This document shows positions 8,626 through 16,814 of a stretch of 64,000 nucleotides of DNA, piece after piece. The stretch is from Hyunsoonleella aestuarii. GTDB lineage: Bacteria; Bacteroidota; Bacteroidia; Flavobacteriales; Flavobacteriaceae. Numbering within the stretch: the first letter of the stretch is position 1; each line of letters opens with the position of its first letter. The stretch spans positions 62,001-126,000 of the forward strand of contig NZ_VAWB01000001.1 in NCBI RefSeq assembly GCF_006148925.1, written 5' to 3'. Under the pieces are notes generated by a model. That model searched no databases. It was not told the DNA's origin and saw only the letters and a program-made list of their open reading frames with translations. The translations under genes and the position numbers were made by a program.

Positions 8626-9193
8626 AATTTTCTATTATTTCTGGTTCCAACCTTTCTCTTAATATATGCGCTAATTTTTTTCTACTTCTAAATAGCTTAA
8701 CCTTCACATTATTTGCCGTTAAACCAATAGTTTTTGAAATTTCATCTAAAGATAACTCTTCAAAATAATACAAGGTTAACAAAAACGCATCGTCAGAAGG
8801 CAACATCGCGATACAATCTTTAATGGATTGTTTATATTCTTCCTGTTCCAAATAATTTAAAGCATTATCAATTGTTTTAATTTCATGCTCTGTAAACTCA
8901 TTTATAGCTACATTATTAAAATATTTTTTATTTTTCTTTATTCTATCCAAACACGTGTTATAAGTAACTTTATAAATCCATGTTGAGAATTTAGAATCAC
9001 CCTTAAACTTGGCCAAAGATTTATAAACTTTAATGAATGCGTCTTGCGCAACTTCTTCTGCCTCTTCTGTATTTTTCAACATTCTAAGAGCTAAAGTAAA
9101 CACTAAATTTTTGTAACGACCTACCAATGTTGAAAAAGCATGTGTATCGCCTTCAAGCACTAAATTAATATAATGTTGGTCGTTGGTGGTCAT
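8606..9193 (-). CDS. ECF RNA polymerase sigma factor
   Basis: A 195-residue sigma-70-family factor of the extracytoplasmic-function type. Region 2 spans about residues 22-90, including RMLKNTEEAEEVAQDAFIKVYKSL, which is given here only as a position, and the promoter-melting part STWIYKVTYN. Region 4 spans about 130-185 with a helix-turn-helix (LSLDEISKTIGLTANNVKVKL). It is followed by an overlapping membrane-protein gene and faces a small membrane-protein gene at 9334. Both directions carry a GTAACC, 16 nt, CGTC element, which suggests that the factor drives its own operon and its neighbour. The predicted start site lies only a few bases before the ATG. Confidence 0.92.
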   Translation of the reverse strand: MTTNDQHYINLVLEGDTHAFSTLVGRYKNLVFTLALRMLKNTEEAEEVAQDAFIKVYKSLAKFKGDSKFSTWIYKVTYNTCLDRIKKNKKYFNNVAINEFTEHEIKTIDNALNYLEQEEYKQSIKDCIAMLPSDDAFLLTLYYFEELSLDEISKTIGLTANNVKVKLFRSRKKLAHILRERLEPEIIENYERPGR

Positions 9194-9203
9194 TTTATTT
9201 TAA

Positions 9204-9229
9204 GACGACAATATGCTTTTTAAGGTTAC
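9204..9229 (-). promoter_or_regulatory. ECF-type promoter of the sigma-factor operon
   Basis: Read on the minus strand, GTAACC (9229-9224) is followed by 16 nt and CGTC (9207-9204). This fits an ECF promoter (-35 with AAC, -10 CGTC) and is the same in sequence and spacing as the one facing the other way at 9262-9287. Transcription would begin around 9197, leaving a leader of about four bases. Confidence 0.65.
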
Positions 9230-9261
9230 ACACTATCAAAATTATTTTTTTAATAAATTCT

Positions 9262-9287
9262 GTAACCAAATTGAAAAACATATCGTC
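9262..9287 (+). promoter_or_regulatory. ECF-type promoter of the small membrane-protein gene
   Basis: GTAACC (9262-9267), a 16-nt spacer and CGTC (9284-9287) precede the ATG at 9334 by about 45 nt. The match to the opposing element at 9204-9229 is exact at both boxes and in spacing. Confidence 0.65.
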
Positions 9288-9333
9288 ATAAGCTATGAAC
9301 ACATTAAATTTAATCAATTAAAAAACAAAAATT

Positions 9334-9672
9334 ATGGAAATGTTAATACCTATTAGCCTATTTGCCGCCATTTTCGGAATGGTTTACCTCTATCTTTCTA
9401 CACGCAACAAAGAACGACTAGCACTTATTGAAAAAGGAGCAGACGCCAGTATTTTTATGAAAGGAGCAAACAACAAAGCTCCAATGTGGAAAGTTATTCT
9501 AGTAAATATTGCTGTTCTTTTAATGGGAATAGGTTGTGGTGTATTTATTGCTACCTTGCTGGATGAATACACAAGATTGGGAGATGCAGTATATCCTGGA
9601 ACCATATTCTTAACTGCCGGTATTAGTTTATTAATAGGTTTTAATATGACCAAAAACTTAAATAAAGAGTAA
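9334..9672 (+). CDS. DUF6249-like small membrane protein
   Basis: A 112-residue inner-membrane protein with three hydrophobic segments: about residues 3-22, 50-74 and 87-104. Between the first two lies a short charged loop (NKERLALIEKGAD), a feature of DUF6249-type proteins. It faces the ECF sigma operon across a 140-bp gap and carries the same promoter element, so it is probably a target of that sigma factor. Function is unknown; a role in an envelope-stress or membrane-adaptation response is an inference from context. Confidence 0.75.
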   Translation: MEMLIPISLFAAIFGMVYLYLSTRNKERLALIEKGADASIFMKGANNKAPMWKVILVNIAVLLMGIGCGVFIATLLDEYTRLGDAVYPGTIFLTAGISLLIGFNMTKNLNKE

Positions 9673-9694
9673 GAATCATCAATCAAAAAACATT

Positions 9695-9725
9695 AAAACC
9701 TGTTTTCTATTTGAGAACAGGTTTT
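9695..9725. terminator. Bidirectional terminator between convergent genes
   Basis: A 13-bp stem (9695-9707 with 9713-9725, one G-T wobble) with A-run before and T-run after lies between a plus-strand and a minus-strand gene end and can serve both. Confidence 0.85.
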
Positions 9726-10391
9726 TTATTCTATGGGAAAATCAAAATAAGTATCTGGAAACAGTTCGCTTCTTTGGGTAAAATGCCACCATTCCTTTGG
9801 ATAATTCCTAAACCCATTCTTTAGCATGACATCTTGTAATAATTGCCTGTTTGCTTTTTGTTCGTTAGTTATATCTTCATAATCAACCCAAGACTGCATT
9901 CCAAAAAAATCGTAGTTACTGCCCATATCTAAATCCTCCATTGTATCTAAATTCATGATGGTTAAATCAACTGTGCTACCTTTTGTATGTCCAGAACGTG
10001 AAGCTATATATTCTTCCTTAAATAAATTCTTTTTATCAACATCTGGATAAAATCTGGATTTGTTAATGGTATCATTCAAATCTCTTGCCCAACTAATAAA
10101 ATGATTAACAGCTCTTTGTGGTCTGTAACCATCATAAACCTTCAATCCTAAGTTTTTCTTTCTTAATTCATCTTGAATCACCTTTAAAGCGCTCGTGGTG
10201 TTTTTAGTTAAAATTAAACATTTATTATTGTAACCATCAATTGGTTTTCCGACGAAATTATTGGATGAATAATATCTTAAATCAACAACCAAATCTGGAA
10301 TTATATCGTTAGCATAAACAAAACCTTTAGGCAATTGAGCAAAACCCAAATAGCATATAAACAATGTGAATAAAAAGAGATTAAACTTCAT
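9726..10391 (-). CDS. M15D D-alanyl-D-alanine dipeptidase (VanX/DdpX-like)
   Basis: Peptidase family M15D enzymes are zinc metallopeptidases that split D-Ala-D-Ala. The zinc site is visible: His135 and Asp142 in SGHTKGSTVDLT, the catalytic Glu200 and third ligand His203 in KEWWHF. Arg90 in YDGYRPQRA is the conserved substrate-site arginine. An N-terminal signal peptide (about residues 1-18, ending near GFAQ) sends it to the periplasm, where a role in peptidoglycan dipeptide recycling is likely. There are no VanH/VanA neighbours, so this is not a vancomycin-resistance cluster. Confidence 0.9.
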   Translation of the reverse strand: MKFNLFLFTLFICYLGFAQLPKGFVYANDIIPDLVVDLRYYSSNNFVGKPIDGYNNKCLILTKNTTSALKVIQDELRKKNLGLKVYDGYRPQRAVNHFISWARDLNDTINKSRFYPDVDKKNLFKEEYIASRSGHTKGSTVDLTIMNLDTMEDLDMGSNYDFFGMQSWVDYEDITNEQKANRQLLQDVMLKNGFRNYPKEWWHFTQRSELFPDTYFDFPIE

Positions 10392-10430
10392 TAAGTAGGT
10401 GATTTATGCTAATTTAGAAAATAAAAAAAT

Positions 10431-11060
10431 ATGCGCCTATCGAAAGCCCATAATTTAAACCTTCGGGACGGAGATGTAATATACTATCCGAATTTCTTAA
10501 ATAAGAATGAGGCCGAGAAATACTTTAAGTATTTAAGGAATAATTTGGAATGGCAACAAGATAAAATTACTGTTTTTGGCAAAACTTATGACCAACCTCG
10601 TTTAACCGCTTTCTTTGGAAATAATAGCAACCCTTATTCTTATAGTGGTCTTACAATGCATCCAAAATCATTTGAGAATGATTTATTGCAACTGAAAAAC
10701 TTAATTGAAAAAGAATTTAAATTAGAATTCACAAGTTGTCTGGCTAACTTATATCGAGATGGAAGCGATAGTAATGGTTGGCATGCAGATAATGAAAAAG
10801 AGCTCGGTATAAACCCAATTATAGCTTCGGTAAGTTTTGGTGAACCCAGGGTTTTTCATTTTAAACATAAACGAGATAAAACGCATAGAACAAAATTAGT
10901 ATTAACTCATGGTAGTTTGCTACTTATGCAAGGAAGTACACAAGAAAACTGGCTGCATCAACTTCCTAAAACAAAAAAGCAGATTGGAGAACGGATTAAT
11001 TTAACATTTCGAATTATTCCACAAAAAAACCGAGTTCCCTCAAACTCGGTTCTTTCTTAA
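10431..11060 (+). CDS. alkB: AlkB-like 2-oxoglutarate/Fe(II) dioxygenase
   Basis: AlkB-type enzymes remove alkyl groups from DNA or RNA bases by oxidation. The iron site is complete: His118 and Asp120 in GWHADNE and His176 in NWLHQLPK; Arg188 and Arg194 (GERINLTFR) would bind 2-oxoglutarate. The 209-residue length and the segment NLYRDGSDSNGWHAD match the short AlkB/ALKBH2-3-like group found widely in Bacteroidota. The last codons form one arm of a terminator hairpin (11028-11051), so the coding sequence and its transcription stop signal overlap. Confidence 0.9.
   Translation: MRLSKAHNLNLRDGDVIYYPNFLNKNEAEKYFKYLRNNLEWQQDKITVFGKTYDQPRLTAFFGNNSNPYSYSGLTMHPKSFENDLLQLKNLIEKEFKLEFTSCLANLYRDGSDSNGWHADNEKELGINPIIASVSFGEPRVFHFKHKRDKTHRTKLVLTHGSLLLMQGSTQENWLHQLPKTKKQIGERINLTFRIIPQKNRVPSNSVLS
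11028..11051 (+). terminator. Terminator inside the 3' end of alkB
   Basis: A perfect 9-bp stem (11028-11036 with 11043-11051, 6-nt loop) followed by CTTTCTT ends within the last codons of alkB; the stop codon is 11058-11060. Confidence 0.75.
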
Positions 11061-11373
11061 TTTGCTTTTTACTTACGAAGTTAGATTTAGGGTCTCTATA
11101 TCAACAACATAATGCAAATATTAATTAATTAATCCATTGAACTAAAAAGTATGTTATTTAGTACACATCAAAAGTAAAAATATAAATGACACACAACGAT
11201 TAAAAACATATAAAATCGATGAAATACACTTTTTTTTAACATTAATCGATGTATTACGCCTTATAATCGATGAAATACCAATTTTTAAGGAATATAAAAA
11301 AGCAATAAATTATAATTTAATTAGTTATTTCTATTAGTAAATTTGGTTAATTATTAAAATAAATTTCTGTTTT
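11061..11373. other. Intergenic region with three ATCGATG repeats
   Basis: AT-rich gap without an ORF. Its main feature is the triple repeat listed separately at 11214-11278, which lies about 95 bp before the hydrolase gene. Confidence 0.6.
11214..11278 (+). repeat. Three direct copies of a 14-bp motif, possible operator
   Basis: AATCGATGAAATAC occurs at 11214-11227 and exactly again at 11265-11278; a variant AATCGATGTATTAC is at 11244-11257. Start-to-start distances are 30 and 21 bp, close to three and two helical turns, so the copies would lie on about the same face of the DNA. Each contains the palindrome ATCGAT. This is how binding sites for a cooperative regulator often look. Confidence 0.5.
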
Positions 11374-12303
11374 ATGAAGATTAAATTTTTGTTTCTTTTA
11401 TTTATTTTTTCAACCTCAATGATTTCTCAAACTGAATCCTTTATTGAGAAAGAATTAACTATTACTAAATATGTTGAAGGTACATTGCTGTTACCCAATA
11501 AAAATGATCATAATTCTCTTGCGATTATTATTGGAGGTTCTGGTCCTACTGACCGAAATGGAAATCAGAACTTCTTAAAAAATAATTCGTTAAAAAAATT
11601 AGCAGAAGCACTATCATCTAAAGGGATTGCGAGTTTTAGATATGACAAACGGGTAGTCAAACAAATAAAACTTGGTATCATTGATGAAAATATTTTATTT
11701 GATGATTTTGTTGAAGATGCGATTTCTACGATTACTTACTTTAGAAATAAAAACATATTTAAAAAAATATATGTTATAGGTCATAGCCAAGGAAGTCTAG
11801 TTGGTATGATTGCAGCGAAAAATCGAGCAAATGGATTTATTTCCTTGGCTGGTGCTGGAGAAAGTATCGACAATGTTATTATAGAACAGATTAACAAAAC
11901 GGCTCCGCAATTTAATGGCGATACGAAACGCATACTTCAAGCAATTAAAAAAGGCAAAAAAGTAAAAGATTATCCCCCTGCCCTTAAATCGGTTTTTAGA
12001 GAAGATATACAAGAATTTATGAAGAATTGGATGAGCTATGAACCTACTAAGATTATAAAAGAATTAGAAATACCTATCCTTATTATAAACGGTGATAAAG
12101 ACTTACAAACAACAGTGTCTGAAGCAATAAAATTGAAAGAAGCAAGACCTAACTCTCAAATCGCTATTATAAAAAATATGAATCACGTACTGGTTCCAAT
12201 AACTGGAAACGACCTTGATAATTCAAAATCTTATAATGAACTTAATCGTAAAATATCAGAAGAGCTTATCGAGAATATTGTGAAATTTATAAACACAAAC
12301 TAG
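11374..12303 (+). CDS. Secreted alpha/beta-hydrolase
   Basis: A 309-residue alpha/beta-fold hydrolase with a signal peptide (about residues 1-19, ending SMISQT). The oxyanion-hole segment GGSGPTDRNGN lies near residue 54. The likely triad is Ser138 in the nucleophile elbow GHSQGS, an aspartate at 241 or 243 in NGDKDLQ, and His271 in NMNHVL. The family includes serine peptidases, esterases and acyl hydrolases with an inserted lid; substrate cannot be chosen from sequence. It is a single gene preceded by a repeat-containing control region. Confidence 0.85.
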   Translation: MKIKFLFLLFIFSTSMISQTESFIEKELTITKYVEGTLLLPNKNDHNSLAIIIGGSGPTDRNGNQNFLKNNSLKKLAEALSSKGIASFRYDKRVVKQIKLGIIDENILFDDFVEDAISTITYFRNKNIFKKIYVIGHSQGSLVGMIAAKNRANGFISLAGAGESIDNVIIEQINKTAPQFNGDTKRILQAIKKGKKVKDYPPALKSVFREDIQEFMKNWMSYEPTKIIKELEIPILIINGDKDLQTTVSEAIKLKEARPNSQIAIIKNMNHVLVPITGNDLDNSKSYNELNRKISEELIENIVKFINTN

Positions 12304-12443
12304 TTTTACACTGAACATTAAAAAATTATAAGTAAACGAAGTAATTATGCTGGTTTAACGAAAAAAAGCTTAATGTTAGCGATTAAATTATGAGTGGTAA
12401 GGACAACTCATTTAGTTTTAGAATTTTAAACAAGACCCCAAGT

Positions 12444-13163
12444 ATGAAAAAACTCCAGATAACTTTACTCGTTTTTTTGTTTTGTTCTATTATTAACGCC
12501 CAAGAATTTGCAATTGGTATCAAAGGAGGACTTAACAAGTATAATATTGGTGATGTTTTATCATTTGGTGGCTCTTTTCAGCAAGGAGCTCCTAACGAAA
12601 TCTTTTCTCCCAATAATGAATTGAATTTTCATTTCGGAGCATTTTTAGATATCTCATTTGGTAATTTTTTTGTAAGACCTGAATTAATTTTTGGTTCTAT
12701 AAATAATAATTACGATTTTCCTAATCAAACATCAGAATGGAAAACTTCAAAAGTCGATATTCCAATTTTAGTCGGCTATAAGGTTTTCGATCCGGTGGCC
12801 ATTTATGTTGGCCCTACTTTTAGCTTTAACCAAGATGTAACTTTAGATGGTGCTAACAATGAAAATGGAGCATCAATTATTCCTTATGAGGAAAATTTAG
12901 CGCATTTTAGTTTTGGAATTCAAGTAGAATTTAAACGGTTTGGGGTTGATTTACGTTATAATCTTCCAGCCAAAGAAATTCCCACTACAAGGAATGATTT
13001 TAATTTCTCTGAATATGGCGTAAATCAAGCAGACATCAAAGCATTTGAGCCTTCGCAAATGAGTTTAAGTTTAAATATATTTTTATTTAGAACAGATGGT
13101 GATGATGTTGATGACTTTTTCTCTAATTTATTCAAGAGTAATAAATGTTGGTGCCCAAAATAA
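12444..13163 (+). CDS. Outer-membrane beta-barrel protein (PorT-like)
   Basis: The frame is open from an ATG at 12390, but the ATG at 12444 gives a clean signal peptide (MKKLQITLLVFLFCSIINAQ, residues 1-20), so I place the start there; the 18 extra residues are polar and unlike any export signal. The mature part is a chain of alternating aromatic and polar beta strands (GIKGGLN, VRPELIFGS, VGYKVFDPVAIYVGPTF) typical of eight-stranded PorT/OmpA-like barrels. The mature protein has about 219 residues and should lie in the outer membrane. A C-terminal CWCPK tail is unusual. No partner is evident nearby, and a strong terminator follows. Confidence 0.8.
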   Translation: MKKLQITLLVFLFCSIINAQEFAIGIKGGLNKYNIGDVLSFGGSFQQGAPNEIFSPNNELNFHFGAFLDISFGNFFVRPELIFGSINNNYDFPNQTSEWKTSKVDIPILVGYKVFDPVAIYVGPTFSFNQDVTLDGANNENGASIIPYEENLAHFSFGIQVEFKRFGVDLRYNLPAKEIPTTRNDFNFSEYGVNQADIKAFEPSQMSLSLNIFLFRTDGDDVDDFFSNLFKSNKCWCPK

Positions 13164-13186
13164 AAATTAAGCAACATCAAAAATAG

Positions 13187-13217
13187 AAAAAGCATCACGA
13201 ATAACGTGATGCTTTTT
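13187..13217 (+). terminator. Intrinsic terminator
   Basis: A perfect 13-bp stem (13187-13199 with 13205-13217) ending in a T-run, 24 nt after the beta-barrel gene. Confidence 0.9.
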
Positions 13218-13388
13218 TTAACTAACCAACCAAAAATATGGATTACAATTCAAAAGTTTAAAGTAACCACTCAATAAACTTTCTTGTTATGATTGTAATT
13301 ATTAATATTATAACAAATCATGTGCCAAAGTGAAATAATTTGTTTTTTTATTTTATCTATATTAGATTTTTAAACGAACATTTTATTC

Positions 13389-14693
13389 ATGGATAATCAA
13401 CCTTTTTTTACAAACGACACTATTGTTTTTGGATTATTGATGCTTTCTCTAGGCTTTGTTTTCTTTACCTCAACCAGTAACAATCCATATTGGAAAAAAT
13501 TCTACAAATATATCCCTGCACTTCTTATGGCATATATGCTTCCAGGCGTATTAACAACCTTGGGGTTGATATCTCCAGAATGGACATCGGTTTCAGAATC
13601 AGGAAAAATTACGACTCATACTTCTCAAGTATATTATGTAGCGAGTAGGTATCTGTTGCCAGCTTCATTAGTTTTATTAACATTAAGTATCGATTTAAAA
13701 GCAGTTTTCAATCTTGGCCCTAAAGCGTTAATAATGTTTTTAACAGGTACAGTAGGCGTTATCATCGGAGGTCCAATTGCCGTTTTATTAATATCGATTG
13801 TTTCACCTGAAACAGTAGGTGGGATTGGTCCTGATGCAGTATGGAGAGGATTATCTACTGTAGCTGGAAGTTGGATTGGTGGTGGTGCAAATCAAGCTGC
13901 TATGCTTGAAATATACGGATATAATACTGAAAACTATGCGAGCATGGTTTTAGTGGATATTATTGTTGCTGAAATATGGATGGCAATTTTAATTCTTGGT
14001 ATTGGAAAGAATGAACAAATAGATAAGTGGCTGAAAGCAGACACATCAGCCATAGAAGCTTTAAAAATAAAGGTGTCAACTTATGCCTCTAAAATTGAAA
14101 GAAACCCAGGTTTATCAGATCACATGATAATTCTTGGTATAGCTTTTACAGTAGTGGGAATGGCTCATTATGGAGCAAATACCATTTCAGAATTTTTAAA
14201 AACGAATTTTGAAGCTGTAAGTGATAAAAGTTCGGCACTCTCTTCATTCGGTTCACAATTCTTTTGGATGGTAACTATTGCAACTGCAATCGGTATCGTT
14301 TTATCCTTTACTAGATTCAGAAAGTACGAAGGTGCTGGAGCGAGTAAAATAGGAAGTGTGTTTATTTGGGTATTAGTGGCTACCATAGGTATGAAAATGG
14401 ATCTTACTAAAATTGCAGATAATCCCGGATTGATTGTAGTTGGCTTAGTTTGGATGACAATCCATGTTGGTCTGTTAATTTTAGTGGCAAAACTAATAAA
14501 AGCTCCATATTTCTTCTTAGCTGTAGGGAGTAAAGCCAATATCGGTGGTGCTGCTTCAGCTCCTGTTGTTGCTGCTGCTTTTCACCCTTCATTAGCCACT
14601 GTTGGTGTTTTATTAGCTGTATTTGGATATGTTGTAGGCACCTATGGCGCTATGATTTGCACAGAATTAATGAAAGTTGCTGCGGCTGGATAA
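13389..14693 (+). CDS. DUF819-family membrane protein
   Basis: A 434-residue inner-membrane protein with about ten to twelve hydrophobic helices. It matches DUF819 (YjcL-like) proteins, whose two halves resemble each other in the way of inverted-repeat transporters. Signature pieces are GSWIGGGANQAAM (about residue 159) and GSKANIGGAASAPVVAAA (about residue 380), glycine-rich breaks such as are seen in ion-coupled transporters. The substrate is unknown. It is a single gene and is followed after 50 nt by a lipoprotein gene in the same direction, possibly co-transcribed. Confidence 0.85.
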   Translation: MDNQPFFTNDTIVFGLLMLSLGFVFFTSTSNNPYWKKFYKYIPALLMAYMLPGVLTTLGLISPEWTSVSESGKITTHTSQVYYVASRYLLPASLVLLTLSIDLKAVFNLGPKALIMFLTGTVGVIIGGPIAVLLISIVSPETVGGIGPDAVWRGLSTVAGSWIGGGANQAAMLEIYGYNTENYASMVLVDIIVAEIWMAILILGIGKNEQIDKWLKADTSAIEALKIKVSTYASKIERNPGLSDHMIILGIAFTVVGMAHYGANTISEFLKTNFEAVSDKSSALSSFGSQFFWMVTIATAIGIVLSFTRFRKYEGAGASKIGSVFIWVLVATIGMKMDLTKIADNPGLIVVGLVWMTIHVGLLILVAKLIKAPYFFLAVGSKANIGGAASAPVVAAAFHPSLATVGVLLAVFGYVVGTYGAMICTELMKVAAAG

Positions 14694-14743
14694 TATTTCA
14701 ATATAAATTAGCATATTTGCGGTCTTAAAACCTAAAATTAAAA

Positions 14744-15442
14744 ATGAAGAAATTATTATTACTTTTTGCAATCTTTTTTGCTATTTCATGTGCAAAGAAA
14801 CAACCAGATTTATTAGTAAAAGCTAATATTAAAGGATTAAAAAAAGGGATTGTATATTTAAAAAAGGCTCAGGATTCGTCAATCATTACGATAGACTCAG
14901 TTATTGTTAATGGAAACTCGAACCTTGAATTAACAAGTAATATAGACTCTCCAGAGATGTTCTTTTTATATTTAGATAAAAACAGTGATGAAGAAGACAG
15001 AATTTCATTTTTTGCTGATAAAGGGATAACTGAAATAAACACAACACTTAAAAATTTTGCTTTTGATGCCAAAATAAATGGATCGGAACAACAAAAAACT
15101 ATAGAAGAGTATCAGCTTTTAATGTCCCGTCTAAATGATAGAAATCTGGACTTAATCAAAGAAAGTTTTGAAGCTCAAAAAAACGGTGACTCTAATGCAG
15201 TTGCCAATTTCGAGGCTAAACAAAATAGCATTATCAAAAGCCGTTATTTACAAACCGTAAATTTTGCATTAAATAATAATGATAGTGAAGTGGCGCCTTA
15301 TTTAGCTTTATCTAAAATTTATGATGCTAGATTTAAGTTTTTAGATACCATAAACAAAATGCTAACTCCAAAAGTTAAAGCATCAAAATATGGTAAAGAA
15401 CTTCAAATGCATTTAGACAGAATACAAACAGAAGACGAATAA
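14744..15442 (+). CDS. DUF4369-type lipoprotein
   Basis: A 232-residue protein with a lipoprotein signal: hydrophobic start and lipobox ending AISCAKK, with Cys16 as the lipid-bearing residue. The N-terminal beta domain (residues about 24-118, with GLKKGIVYLKK and IDSVIVNG) matches the DUF4369 region often placed in front of thioredoxin domains in Bacteroidota. Here no thioredoxin domain follows; the rest is helical. It is probably anchored in the outer or inner membrane facing the periplasm. Function is unknown. Confidence 0.8.
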   Translation: MKKLLLLFAIFFAISCAKKQPDLLVKANIKGLKKGIVYLKKAQDSSIITIDSVIVNGNSNLELTSNIDSPEMFFLYLDKNSDEEDRISFFADKGITEINTTLKNFAFDAKINGSEQQKTIEEYQLLMSRLNDRNLDLIKESFEAQKNGDSNAVANFEAKQNSIIKSRYLQTVNFALNNNDSEVAPYLALSKIYDARFKFLDTINKMLTPKVKASKYGKELQMHLDRIQTEDE

Positions 15443-15450
15443 AAAATAAT

Positions 15451-15484
15451 AAATAAAGGTCTTTCAAATGAAAGCCCTTTATTT
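15451..15484. terminator. Bidirectional terminator between convergent genes
   Basis: Arms 15451-15465 and 15470-15484 pair with one mismatch and are flanked by A and T runs. The hairpin separates the lipoprotein gene from the minus-strand small protein. Confidence 0.75.
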
Positions 15485-15490
15485 TTGATT

Positions 15491-15760
15491 TTATCCCAAT
15501 TTATTGATTTTTTCTATCAGTGCCCTACCTTTAGATTCTAGATCATTCCTAATAGCTTTAAAATGCGATTTCTTATTTTCCACACTCTTATCGTTTGCTT
15601 TAGTTATTAACTCATCGAAAGTGGCAATAGCCTCATCAATAATGGCTTCACTCTTTTTTGTATCCTTGTCTGTGTTTGAGTATTCCCAAACATAAACCGC
15701 TTCAATAATATCGCCTAAAACATAATTAATATCTTTCTTTAGGTCTCTAACATTTGCCAT
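15491..15760 (-). CDS. Conserved small helical protein
   Basis: An 89-residue soluble protein, strongly charged and almost wholly helical by eye (no prolines or beta-rich segments). It begins MANVRDLKKDINYVLGDIIE, a style of N-terminus I associate with a small flavobacterial protein family without assigned function. It has no signal peptide or membrane segment and is likely cytoplasmic. It stands alone on the minus strand, and codon use matches its neighbours, so it appears to be a genuine gene. Confidence 0.75.
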   Translation of the reverse strand: MANVRDLKKDINYVLGDIIEAVYVWEYSNTDKDTKKSEAIIDEAIATFDELITKANDKSVENKKSHFKAIRNDLESKGRALIEKINKLG

Positions 15761-15840
15761 TTTTTATTTTTTTAAAGTTTAAACAAAAGTAATTAAATTA
15801 TTCAATTATCGTTTTGATTATGGTTAACAAAACGTCTATT

Positions 15841-16812
15841 TTAAACATAAACTTCTAACAGTTTTCCTTTATTGGAATTCAATTCGTAATGCTTAATACT
15901 TGCTGGGAGTAGTAAGGTTTCTCCTTGTTTTAATATTTCAGAAAAGTTATCTGTTGAAATCTCTACTTCACCTTCAACACAGATATAAATAATAAAAGAA
16001 TCGAAAGTGTTTTCTTTAGATAATTTGGTGTTTATATCAATATAGTTTGTTGTAAAATATGGACAACTAACCATCTGGTTTGATTGATTAATTGTTTTAG
16101 CGTAATCTACTCTAAAATTATCTGGCATTTCAAAATCAATGGCATCAAGAGCTAAATCGTTATGCAACTCTCTTTCATTACCTCCACTATCCACCCTATC
16201 CCAATCGTAAACACGATAGGTAATATCACTAGTTTGTTGTATTTCCGCGACTATAACTCCTGCTCCTATGGCATGAATACGTCCAACTTCAATAAAATAA
16301 GTATCTCCTTTTTTTACTTGATCAAAATTTAAAATATCTGTTAGTGTTTTATTACTAAGGTGTTCCAAATACTTCTTTGGAGTTATATGTTGGTTAAAAC
16401 CTACTATTAAATTGGAATCTTGATCTGCTTGAAATGTATACCACATTTCTGTTTTACCAAAAGAATCATGTCTTTTTGCAGCTAATTCATCATTAGGATG
16501 CAGTTGAATAGACAAGTCTTCTCTTGCATCTATAAATTTTATAAGCAAAGGAAACTTGTTTCCAAAAATACGATAGTTATTTTCTCCTATTAAGTCTGCT
16601 TTAAAAGTTTCAATTAAACTCTTTAAAGATTGCCCTTTCAAATTACCATTTGAAACAACAGATCTATCACCTTCAACATCACTAATCTCCCAGCTTTCAC
16701 CAATATTATCTAAACTAGATTTTTTATTCAAAATAGTTTTTAGTTTTTCTCCTCCCCAAATTTTAGACTTCAGGATTGGATCGAACTTTAAAGGATATAA
16801 TTTTTGATTCAT
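15841..16812 (-). CDS. manA: Mannose-6-phosphate isomerase, class I
   Basis: This zinc enzyme interconverts mannose-6-phosphate and fructose-6-phosphate in the cytoplasm, feeding mannose into glycolysis or supplying GDP-mannose synthesis. The cupin metal site is visible in IQLHPND, KTEMWYTF and GRIHAIGAG. The N-terminal WGGEKL and the 323-residue length fit the short class I type found in Bacillus and Bacteroidota. It begins 2 nt from the end of the upstream pterin gene and is probably in one operon with that gene and idi, although the three pathways are unrelated. Confidence 0.92.
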   Translation of the reverse strand: MNQKLYPLKFDPILKSKIWGGEKLKTILNKKSSLDNIGESWEISDVEGDRSVVSNGNLKGQSLKSLIETFKADLIGENNYRIFGNKFPLLIKFIDAREDLSIQLHPNDELAAKRHDSFGKTEMWYTFQADQDSNLIVGFNQHITPKKYLEHLSNKTLTDILNFDQVKKGDTYFIEVGRIHAIGAGVIVAEIQQTSDITYRVYDWDRVDSGGNERELHNDLALDAIDFEMPDNFRVDYAKTINQSNQMVSCPYFTTNYIDINTKLSKENTFDSFIIYICVEGEVEISTDNFSEILKQGETLLLPASIKHYELNSNKGKLLEVYV

Positions 16813-16814
16813 GA

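Noticed and set aside
9726-10391. Vancomycin-resistance dipeptidase
   Set aside because: VanX-like motifs are present, but no vanH/vanA-type ligase or regulator genes adjoin, and the protein has a signal peptide, so peptidoglycan recycling is more likely.
12390-12443. Upstream ATG of the beta-barrel gene
   Set aside because: The 18-residue extension before the signal peptide would block export; the ATG at 12444 fits better.
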